From an uncultured Ardenticatenia bacterium (lineage in GTDB: Bacteria; Chloroflexota; Anaerolineae; Promineifilales; Promineifilaceae): a stretch of DNA of 5,324 nucleotides. The stretch lies in contig CALLZA010000389.1 in the NCBI GenBank assembly GCA_937858165.1, positions 1-5,324 on the forward strand. Reading direction: 5' to 3'. Below the pieces are notes generated by a model. The model made no database searches and was not told where the DNA came from. It worked only from the letters and a program-made list of their open reading frames with translations. Below are positions 1 through 5,128 of this stretch, piece after piece (within the stretch, counting starts at the first letter, position 1; every line of letters begins with the position of its first letter). The translations under genes were made by a program, and so were the position numbers.

Positions 1-37
1 CTTGCGCTCCTCTGTTATGCGCGCTATTTTTTTTTTT
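1..37. other. Sequencing read noise and poly-T before the adapter (artifact)
   Basis: These bases lie outside the P5 adapter end. Read on the minus strand they form the end of the P5 adapter, a run of 11 A (27-37), then 26 bases of unstructured sequence. This is what an Illumina read gives after running off the end of a short library molecule. It is not genomic DNA. Confidence 0.93.
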
Positions 38-107
38 AATGATACGGCGACCACCGAGATCTACACTAGATCGCTCGTCGGCAGCGTCAGATGTGTATAA
101 GAGACAG
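38..107 (+). other. Illumina Nextera P5 adapter, i5 index and Read 1 mosaic end (artifact)
   Basis: The P5 flow-cell sequence occupies 38-66, an 8-base i5 index (TAGATCGC, known as N501/S501) 67-74, the Nextera Read 1 sequence 75-88, and the 19-bp Tn5 mosaic end 89-107 (ATGTGTATAAGAGACAG at 91-107). All parts are complete and in library order. The genomic insert begins at 108. Translations crossing this block give the familiar contaminant peptides MCIRDS and SDVYKRQ. Confidence 0.98.
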
Positions 108-108
108 C

Positions 109-1092
109 AGCCACATGTTCATCACCGGGCCGGACGTGGTCAAGACGGTGACGCACCAGGACGTGACCTTCGAAGAGTTGGGCGGGGCGATGACCCACAA
201 CAGGATCAGTGGCGTCGCCCACATGGCGGCCGAGTCGGAGGAGGACTGCCTGTTCCTCATCCGTGAACTGATGGGCTATCTGCCGTCGAACAACATGGAA
301 GACGCGCCCTTCCGCGAGGGCAACGACGACGCGCTGCGCGCCGATGAGGCGCTCAATAGCCTGGTGCCGGAGAACCCCAATCAGGCCTACGACATCAAGG
401 ACGTCATCCGTCTGGTCATTGACGAAGGGCGCTTCTACGAGATTCAGGAGCACTACGCCCAGAACATTGTCGTTGGCTTCGCCCGGCTGGGGGGCCACAG
501 CATTGGCATCGTCGCCAATCAGCCGATGGTGCTGGCCGGCGTGCTCGACATCAACGCCAGCGAAAAGGCGGCACGCTTCGTCCGCTTCTGCGACTGCTTC
601 AACATTCCGCTGGTCGTTTTCGAAGACGTGCCCGGCTTCCTGCCGGGGCTGGATCAGGAACACGGCGGCATCATCCGCCACGGGGCCAAGCTGCTCTACG
701 CCTTCTGTGAGGCCACCGTGCCCAAGCTGACGGTCATCACCCGCAAGGCCTACGGCGGCGCGTACTGCGTCATGAACAGCAAGCACATTCGCTCCGACTT
801 CAACGTCGCCTGGCCGTCGGCCGAGATCGCCGTCATGGGGCCGGACGGCGCGGTCAACATCATCTACCGGCGCGAGATCGCCGACGCCGACGCGCCCGAC
901 GCCAAGCGCAACGAGCTGGTACATGAGTACCGTGAGCACCTGGCCAACCCCTACATCGCTGCCCAGCGCGGTTACATCGATGACGTGATCGAGCCGAGCG
1001 AGACGCGGCCGCGCCTGATCAATGCCCTCAACATGCTCCAGAACAAGCGCGACCAGAACCCGCCGAAAAAGCATGGGAACATTCCATTATAG
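109..1092 (+). CDS. pccB: Acyl-CoA carboxylase carboxyltransferase subunit, PccB-like (5'-truncated)
   Basis: This is the carboxyltransferase (beta) subunit of a biotin-dependent acyl-CoA carboxylase, which moves CO2 from carboxybiotin to an acyl-CoA in the cytoplasm. About 327 codons are present where the family usually has 510-530, so the N-terminal third, including the first oxyanion-forming region, is missing. The open frame reaches an ATG at 91, but that ATG is inside the adapter; the first real codon is at 109. PCC-family landmarks follow in order: MFITGPDVV (115-141), GIVANQP (505-525), DVPGFLPG (625-648), GGIIRHGAK (664-690), YGGAY (751-765), SKHI (778-789), AEIAVMGP (820-843) and the typical C-terminus HGNIPL before TAG. 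The residue after YGGAY is Cys (766-768), where propionyl-CoA carboxylases carry Asp, so the substrate is uncertain. A sodium-pumping decarboxylase is less likely because a biotin carboxylase gene follows. Confidence 0.95.
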   Translation, partial: SHMFITGPDVVKTVTHQDVTFEELGGAMTHNRISGVAHMAAESEEDCLFLIRELMGYLPSNNMEDAPFREGNDDALRADEALNSLVPENPNQAYDIKDVIRLVIDEGRFYEIQEHYAQNIVVGFARLGGHSIGIVANQPMVLAGVLDINASEKAARFVRFCDCFNIPLVVFEDVPGFLPGLDQEHGGIIRHGAKLLYAFCEATVPKLTVITRKAYGGAYCVMNSKHIRSDFNVAWPSAEIAVMGPDGAVNIIYRREIADADAPDAKRNELVHEYREHLANPYIAAQRGYIDDVIEPSETRPRLINALNMLQNKRDQNPPKKHGNIPL

Positions 1093-1118
1093 GGATTAGG
1101 GGCTAGGGATTCGGGAAG
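1092..1118 (+). repeat. GGGNNNN heptamer run with G-quadruplex potential
   Basis: Four 7-bp units follow each other without gaps: GGGATTA (1092), GGGGCTA (1099), GGGATTC (1106), GGGAAGA (1113). The first G is the last base of the TAG stop of the carboxyltransferase gene. Four G-runs of at least three with 3-4 base loops fit the usual G-quadruplex pattern on the + strand, hence also in the mRNA. That it folds this way is inference. Confidence 0.65.
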
Positions 1119-1165
1119 AGATCGGGCAGGTGTCTTGTAATCTGCCCAATCTGCCGAATCTGCGG
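1109..1165 (+). repeat. Diverged palindromic element with 9-bp AATCTG units, copy 1
   Basis: Three direct 9-bp units lie at 1139-1147, 1148-1156 and 1157-1165 (AATCTGCCC, AATCTGCCG, AATCTGCGG). The left side pairs with them: 1119-1129 with 1142-1152 (10 of 11 positions) and 1109-1114 (ATTCGG) with 1154-1159 (CCGAAT), separated by a small internal loop. The string TCTTGTAATCTG at 1133-1144 matches 11 of 12 bases of 5094-5105 in copy 3, in the same orientation. No T-run follows, so it does not look like an intrinsic terminator. It overlaps the end of the GGGNNNN run. Confidence 0.6.
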
Positions 1166-1188
1166 ATCACTCCTCTTGAGAGATAACT

Positions 1189-2712
1189 ATGCTAAGGGAC
1201 GACGGTCTGTTAGTTCAGAAGTTTGACAAGTTGCTCATCGCCAACCGAGGCGAGATCGCCATGCGCATCTTGCGGGCGGCGCGGGAGTTGGGCATCGCCA
1301 CCGTCGCCGTCTACTCCGACGCCGACCGCAACGCGCCTCACGTGCGCTTCGCCGACGAGGCGTACTACATCGGCCCGCCGCCGGCCCGCGATAGCTATCT
1401 GGTCGTGGAGAAGCTGCTCGACGTGGCCCGCCGCTCCGGCGCGGGAGCCATCCACCCCGGCTACGGCTTTCTGGCCGAGCGCGAGACGTTCGCCCAGGCC
1501 TGTGCCGACGCGGGCATCGTCTTCGTTGGCCCGCCGGCGCGCGCCATCGGCATCATGGGCGACAAGCTCATGGCCCGGGCGACGGTGATGGCCGCCGGCG
1601 TGCCCGTCGTGCCCGGCACAACGCCCGGCCAGACGGACGCCGAGATGAGCGCCGCCGCGCGCGAGATGGGCTTCCCGGTGTTGGTGAAGGCTGCGGCCGG
1701 CGGCGGCGGCAAGGGGATGCGCCCGGTGCGCGCGGCCGATGGGCTGGACGACGCCTTCGCCTCGGCCCGCCGCGAGGCCAAAGCCGCCTTCGGCGACGAC
1801 ACCGTCTACATCGAAAAGATGATCGTCGAGGCGCGCCACATCGAGATTCAACTGCTGGCCGACAGCCACGGCAACACCCTCTACCTCGGCGAGCGCGAAT
1901 GCTCGCTCCAGCGCCGCCACCAGAAGCTGATCGAGGAAGCACCGTCGTTCGTTGTCGATGCTGACCTGCGGCGGCGGATGGGCGAGGTCGCCGTGGCCGC
2001 GGCGCGCTCGGTGAATTATGTCAATGCAGGTACAATTGAATTTCTGCTCGACCGCGACCGCAACTTCTACTTTCTGGAGATGAACACGCGCTTGCAGGTG
2101 GAGCACCCGGTGACGGAGCTGGTGACGGGCATTGACATCGTCCAGGAGCAGTTACGGATCGCTCGCGGCCGGCGGCTGCGCTTGCGCCAGGAAGACGTCG
2201 TCATCAACGGCTGGGCCATCGAATGCCGCATCAATGCCGAAGACCCGTACAATGGCTATCTGCCCTCCACGGGCATCATCACCTCGGTTCAGTTGCCCAC
2301 CGGGCCGGGCGTGCGCGTCGACACGGGTGTGTTCGAGGGCAACGAGATTTCGCCCTACTATGACTCCATGATCAGCAAACTCATCTGCTATGGCGAGACG
2401 CGCGGCGAGGCGGTGCTGCGCATGCGCCGGGCGCTGGAGGAGTATCGCATCATGGGCGTGAAGACCAACATCCCGTTTCACCAGCACATGATGGACAGCC
2501 ACCGCTTCATGTCCGGTCAGTTCGACACGAAGTTTGTCGAGGATCGTTTCAGCATGGACGACCGCGCCGCCGAACACGCCCTGGAAGCAGCGCTGCTGGC
2601 TACGCTGGCCGCCCACGAACAGCACCAACGCGCGGCCCAGATCGTCGCTCCCGGTGCGCGCGACACGAGCAACTGGAAGTGGTATAGCCGCTGGGAGCGG
2701 TTGCGGCGGTAG
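1189..2712 (+). CDS. accC: Acyl-CoA/acetyl-CoA carboxylase, biotin carboxylase subunit
   Basis: This subunit carboxylates biotin on the carrier protein using ATP and bicarbonate. It has 507 residues. The N-terminal domain opens with the hallmark KLLIANRGEIA (14-24) and has HPGYGF (89-94). The ATP-grasp domain carries the glycine-rich loop KAAAGGGGKGMR (167-178), HQKLIEEAPS (244-253), GTIEF (281-285) and EMNTRLQVEHP (297-307). K246, E284, E297, N299, R301, E305 and R347 match E. coli AccC K238, E276, E288, N290, R292, E296 and R338, so the active site looks intact. The C-terminal domain (about 340-450) includes ECRINAEDP and YYDSMISKLI. A tail of about 50 residues follows with no biotinyl domain; that domain is encoded by the next gene. 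ATG 1189 is chosen because no other good start precedes the hallmark; GAGAG at 1178-1182 is a weak ribosome site. The product begins about 11 residues earlier than the common MFDKLLIANRG form. Confidence 0.96.
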   Translation: MLRDDGLLVQKFDKLLIANRGEIAMRILRAARELGIATVAVYSDADRNAPHVRFADEAYYIGPPPARDSYLVVEKLLDVARRSGAGAIHPGYGFLAERETFAQACADAGIVFVGPPARAIGIMGDKLMARATVMAAGVPVVPGTTPGQTDAEMSAAAREMGFPVLVKAAAGGGGKGMRPVRAADGLDDAFASARREAKAAFGDDTVYIEKMIVEARHIEIQLLADSHGNTLYLGERECSLQRRHQKLIEEAPSFVVDADLRRRMGEVAVAAARSVNYVNAGTIEFLLDRDRNFYFLEMNTRLQVEHPVTELVTGIDIVQEQLRIARGRRLRLRQEDVVINGWAIECRINAEDPYNGYLPSTGIITSVQLPTGPGVRVDTGVFEGNEISPYYDSMISKLICYGETRGEAVLRMRRALEEYRIMGVKTNIPFHQHMMDSHRFMSGQFDTKFVEDRFSMDDRAAEHALEAALLATLAAHEQHQRAAQIVAPGARDTSNWKWYSRWERLRR

Positions 2713-2715
2713 AGG

Positions 2716-2783
2716 CAGTATTCAGTGATCAGTAGTCAGTAAGCAGTATTCAGTAACAAAAGTGAATGACTGACCACTGATAA
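2716..2783 (+). repeat. CAGTNNN heptamer array with inverted partner
   Basis: Six consecutive 7-bp units start at 2716, 2723, 2730, 2737, 2744 and 2751 (CAGTATT, CAGTGAT, CAGTAGT, CAGTAAG, CAGTATT, CAGTAAC), three bases after the biotin carboxylase stop. Two inverted copies of the core (ACTG at 2769 and 2776) keep the same 7-bp spacing. The segment 2769-2783 pairs with 2726-2740 at 13 of 15 positions, giving a possible hairpin. It fills nearly the whole gap before the carrier gene. Confidence 0.75.
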
Positions 2784-2784
2784 C

Positions 2785-2789
2785 AAGGG
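2785..2789 (+). promoter_or_regulatory. Ribosome binding site of the carrier protein gene
   Basis: AAGGG lies 5 bases before ATG 2795, just after the heptamer array ends. It supports that start. Confidence 0.6.
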
Positions 2790-2794
2790 CCAGT

Positions 2795-3313
2795 ATGAAA
2801 TATATCGCCACCGTCAAGAATCAGGAATACACCATCGAGATCGATGCCGATCGCGGCATCCTCATCGATGACAAGCCCTACGCGATCGACTTTCGCCGCC
2901 TGCCGTCGGGCGGGGTGACGTCGTTGCTGATGAACAACCGCTCCATCGCGGCCGTGGTCGAGGAGCGCCGCGACCATTGGGAAGTCCTCATTGAGGGCGA
3001 GCTGTATAGCGTGCAGGTGCAGGACGAGCGCGCCTATCGGCTGAGCCGAATGCGCACTTCGGGCGTGTCGGTCGACGGCGAGGCGATCGTCGCCTCGCCC
3101 ATGCCGGGTATCATCATCGCTGTGCCCGTGGCCGTGGGCGACGTAGTTGAATTTGGGCAGAAGCTGGTCATCCTGGAGTCGATGAAGATGGAGAACGAGT
3201 TGCGCGCGCCGTGCGCCGGCGTCGTGACCCACGTCCACGTCAGCCCCGGGGCCAGTGTGGAGAAAGACCAGCCCCTCGTCGGCATCAGCCAGGAGCAGCC
3301 CGAAGAGGCTTAA
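2795..3313 (+). CDS. Biotin carboxyl carrier protein (biotin/lipoyl attachment domain)
   Basis: This 172-residue protein carries covalently bound biotin between the biotin carboxylase and carboxyltransferase active sites. The biotinyl domain spans about residues 97-165. It has the PMPG motif at 102-105 and the biotin acceptor site ESMKMENE at 128-135, with K131 as the modified lysine. The N-terminal half (about 1-85) is predicted mainly beta strand and has no Pro/Ala-rich linker of the kind seen in E. coli AccB. It recalls the region preceding the carrier domain in propionyl-CoA carboxylase alpha chains and may dock on the carboxyltransferase; this is inference. With the two upstream genes it completes an acyl-CoA carboxylase whose alpha chain is split into two polypeptides. 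The C-terminus ends in an acidic stretch (EQPEEA). No biotin ligase gene is in the window. Confidence 0.95.
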   Translation: MKYIATVKNQEYTIEIDADRGILIDDKPYAIDFRRLPSGGVTSLLMNNRSIAAVVEERRDHWEVLIEGELYSVQVQDERAYRLSRMRTSGVSVDGEAIVASPMPGIIIAVPVAVGDVVEFGQKLVILESMKMENELRAPCAGVVTHVHVSPGASVEKDQPLVGISQEQPEEA

Positions 3314-3367
3314 CCACAGATTGCACAGATTTCACAGATTACTTCTGAAAATCTGCGTAATCTGTGG
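3314..3367 (+). repeat. 54-bp palindromic element of six 9-bp units, copy 2
   Basis: The element reads as 9-bp units: three CACAGATT-type on the left (3314-3340), a variable centre (3341-3349) and two AATCTG-type on the right (3350-3367). The outer arms 3312-3322 and 3359-3369 pair perfectly over 11 bp, and the left arm uses the last two bases of the carrier gene's TAA stop. The inner parts pair imperfectly. A T-rich stretch (3368-3379) follows, so a weak terminator between the carboxylase genes and the CYTH gene is possible. The whole element is better matched to the reverse complement of copy 3 (44 of 54) than to its direct sequence (39 of 54). Confidence 0.75.
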
Positions 3368-3377
3368 TTTCCTTTTC

Positions 3378-3383
3378 TTGGAG
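3378..3383 (+). promoter_or_regulatory. Ribosome binding site deciding the CYTH gene start
   Basis: TTGGAG ends 4 bases before ATG 3388. An in-frame GTG at 3364 falls inside the palindromic repeat with no such site before it, so ATG 3388 is the better start. Confidence 0.6.
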
Positions 3384-3387
3384 CGTC

Positions 3388-4029
3388 ATGAAGTCGAGCG
3401 CCGGTGACAATCAGGAGGTCGAGGTCAAGTTCCTGGTAGCTGACCTGAACGCGGTGCGGCGGCGGCTGGTGACGGCCGGGGCGGTGCTGGGTGCGCCGCG
3501 GGTCTACGAGCGCAACGTCCGCTTTGACACGGTTGACGAGCGTCTCCTGGCTCGCCAGGCGTTGCTGCGGCTGCGGCAAGACTCGCGCGTGCGCCTGACC
3601 TATAAGGGCCTCCCCGCTCAGGACGCGGCCAGCGAAGCGAAGACCCGCGAGGAGATCGAACTGACCGTCGAAGAGTTCGACCGCATGGCCCTCATCTTCG
3701 ACCGGTTGGGGTTCCACGCGGTGCAAACCTACGAGAAGTACCGCACGACGTTCCACCTGGGCGACGTGGAAGTGGTGCTCGACGAGATGCCCTTTGGCCT
3801 CTTCGTCGAGCTGGAAGGGGCGTCGGACACCGGCCTGAAGGCCGCCGCCGCTGCCCTGGGGCTGGATTGGTCGCGGCGCTTGCTGACGAACTATCTTGAA
3901 CTGATGGAGCGCGCCCGCCGCGCCTTCGACCTGCCGTTCAACGACCTGACCTTTGCCAACTTCGAGCGCCGACCGGTAGACATGGGCGTGCTACTGCCCC
4001 GGTGCGCGCTCAGCGAGGACAAACCATGA
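3388..4029 (+). CDS. CYTH domain protein (class IV adenylate cyclase / triphosphatase superfamily)
   Basis: This 213-residue protein has the features of the CYTH triphosphate tunnel fold, whose members hydrolyse or cyclise triphosphate compounds using divalent metal. The signature ExExK is at E10, E12, K14. Other expected tunnel residues follow: RLR (61-63), TYKG (71-74, K73), TREEIE (86-91), YEKYR (115-119), LDEMPFG (131-137) and the closing FVELEG (139-144) with E141 and E143. SxYxxL-like NYLELM is at 168-173. All acidic and basic positions I would expect are present, so it is probably active. Sequence alone cannot tell adenylate cyclase (CyaB type) from thiamine-triphosphatase or inorganic triphosphatase. 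There is no signal peptide or membrane segment, and no CHAD domain. Its TGA stop overlaps the next gene's ATG (ATGA, 4026-4029), which implies co-translation. Confidence 0.9.
   Translation: MKSSAGDNQEVEVKFLVADLNAVRRRLVTAGAVLGAPRVYERNVRFDTVDERLLARQALLRLRQDSRVRLTYKGLPAQDAASEAKTREEIELTVEEFDRMALIFDRLGFHAVQTYEKYRTTFHLGDVEVVLDEMPFGLFVELEGASDTGLKAAAAALGLDWSRRLLTNYLELMERARRAFDLPFNDLTFANFERRPVDMGVLLPRCALSEDKP
4015..4019 (+). promoter_or_regulatory. Ribosome binding site of the GyrA-CTD-like gene
   Basis: GAGGA lies inside the end of the CYTH coding sequence, 6 bases before ATG 4026. It favours this start over an in-frame GTG at 4002. Confidence 0.65.
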
Positions 4030-5063
4030 TCGAACGCCCCGACCTGAGTCGCGCCCCGGCCGAAGTGGTCGCCTACGTCGAGGCGTTGGAGGCCGAGTTG
4101 GTCAGCCTGCGCGGCCGAAACGAAGTGCCCCGTGCCGCTGCCCCGGCCGCCCTGCCCGACGAGCCGCCCACGCCCTACGCCATTATCACCATCAGCCGCC
4201 GCGGCGTAGCCAAGCGCACGCCGCGCCACCTCTACGGCCGGCAACGACGCGGTGGCATGGGCGTGTTCGATCTGGACACGGCCGAGGATGACACTCCGAC
4301 CCTGTTGGCCCACGCCGGCGACAACGACACACTGCTGTTGTTCACGTCCGACGGCCGCGCCTTTCGTCTGCCGGCGGGCAAGCTGGCGGCGTCGCCGGTG
4401 CGGGCGCGCGGCGGGCCTCTGAGCGACCATCTGCCGCTGCGGCCGGGCGAGCGGGTCGTGGGCGCGCTGGCCGAGGGGGGTGGGCAATACATTATCCTGC
4501 TCAGCCAGCGCGGCTGGGTGCGCCGTGTACGCGCCGCCTATCTGGGTGGCAGCCTCATTGCCGGCACCAGCTTCCATGATGTGAAGGAAGGTGGGCCGTT
4601 GGTGGCGGCCTGCTGGTCGGGCGGTGGTGACGATCTGTTCCTTGCCTCGCGTGAGGGCAAGGCCATCCGCTTCATGGAGACGCAGGTGCCGGCCCGTGGC
4701 TGCCTGGGCATCCGGCTCGATGTAACCGATGCCGCTGTGGCCGCGGCTGCCGTGCGCGCCGACGGCGGCGTCTTCCTGCTGGGGGCCGACGGGCAGGGGA
4801 CGGTGCGCCTGATGAGCGGGTTCGCCGCCAACAAGGCTCCGGCGGCGGCCGGCAAGGTGGCGATGAAAACGGATGAGTTGGTTGTCGCGGCGGCCGTCGG
4901 CCCGGGTGACGAGCTGGTCATCATTTCGCGTCTGGGCAAGCTCATACGCTTCGCCGCCGACGAGATTCCGGCCAAGGAGGGCGTGGTTCAGGGCGTGGCT
5001 TGCATGGCCCTGCGCGCCGACGAAGCCACGGCCGTCGCCGTCGTCCCTACAGGATTGTTATAG
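4026..5063 (+). CDS. Stand-alone DNA gyrase A C-terminal (beta-pinwheel) domain protein
   Basis: The 345 residues resemble only the C-terminal domain of GyrA/ParC, which binds and wraps DNA. About six repeats can be followed, each starting with a hydrophobic strand and a turn such as ISRRG, FTSDG, LSQRG, ASREG, LGADG or ISRLG: roughly 50-100, 101-152, 153-201, 202-246, 247-294 and 295-342. Six matches the blade count of full GyrA C-terminal domains. Blade 1 has a GyrA-box-like QRRGGMG (73-79), one residue from the canonical QRRGGKG. A short helix (about 11-30, VVAYVEALEAELVSL) and a Pro/Ala-rich linker (35-50) come first. The topoisomerase domain and catalytic tyrosine are absent. The start is a true gene start with its own ribosome site, so this is not a truncated gyrA. 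DNA binding or wrapping is likely; the biological role is unknown. It overlaps the CYTH gene by four bases. Confidence 0.88.
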   Translation: MIERPDLSRAPAEVVAYVEALEAELVSLRGRNEVPRAAAPAALPDEPPTPYAIITISRRGVAKRTPRHLYGRQRRGGMGVFDLDTAEDDTPTLLAHAGDNDTLLLFTSDGRAFRLPAGKLAASPVRARGGPLSDHLPLRPGERVVGALAEGGGQYIILLSQRGWVRRVRAAYLGGSLIAGTSFHDVKEGGPLVAACWSGGGDDLFLASREGKAIRFMETQVPARGCLGIRLDVTDAAVAAAAVRADGGVFLLGADGQGTVRLMSGFAANKAPAAAGKVAMKTDELVVAAAVGPGDELVIISRLGKLIRFAADEIPAKEGVVQGVACMALRADEATAVAVVPTGLL

Positions 5064-5072
5064 AGAAGAAGT

Positions 5073-5126
5073 CCACAGATTACACGGATTTCTTCTTGTA
5101 GTCTGTGAAATCTGTGTAATCTGTGG
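5073..5126 (-). repeat. 54-bp palindromic element of six 9-bp units, copy 3 (inverted)
   Basis: Two CACAGATT-type units (5073-5090), a variable centre (5091-5099) and three AATCTG-type units (5100-5126) make the same 54-bp length as copy 2 but in reverse orientation. The stem is strong: 5071-5085 pairs perfectly with 5114-5128, and pairing continues to 5092/5107 with one G-T, giving 22 pairs around a 14-base loop. It starts 7 bases after the stop of the preceding gene. Genomic sequence ends at 5128, at the outer edge of the palindrome, where the adapter begins. Confidence 0.78.
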
Positions 5127-5128
5127 AC

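Noticed and set aside
39..266. Small + strand open frame beginning in the P5 adapter
   Set aside because: Its first part translates adapter (SDVYKRQ) and the rest is an out-of-frame reading of the carboxyltransferase gene.
61..1074. Long minus-strand open frame opposite the carboxyltransferase
   Set aside because: It is a frame shadow of a GC-rich gene. Its product has no recognisable motif, and it runs into the adapter, where its N- or C-terminal peptide is adapter-derived.
109..1092. Subunit of a sodium-pumping methylmalonyl-CoA or oxaloacetate decarboxylase
   Set aside because: The carboxyltransferase folds are similar, but a biotin carboxylase gene follows and no membrane beta subunit is present, which favours an ATP-dependent carboxylase.
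1093..1188. Promoter or riboswitch before the biotin carboxylase gene
   Set aside because: The 96-base spacer is almost wholly explained by repeats. No convincing -35/-10 pair or known riboswitch core was seen.
1210..2106. Long minus-strand open frame opposite the biotin carboxylase
   Set aside because: The + strand frame carries every active-site motif of biotin carboxylase. The antisense product is low-complexity and rich in Ala, Arg, Val and His, as expected from codon shadows.
3314..3367. CRISPR-like array from the regularly spaced units
   Set aside because: The units are 9 bp, contiguous, and inverted across a centre. There are no 25-40 bp repeats with unique spacers.
3314..3376. Strong intrinsic terminator after the carrier gene
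   Set aside because: The stem is AT-balanced and imperfect inside, the following T-stretch is interrupted by C, and the same element occurs elsewhere as a repeat. Weak terminator activity remains possible, but I did not call it.
3364..3387. Upstream GTG start for the CYTH protein
   Set aside because: It lies inside the palindromic repeat, adds MVSFSWSV with no family similarity, and lacks a ribosome site, while ATG 3388 has TTGGAG in front.
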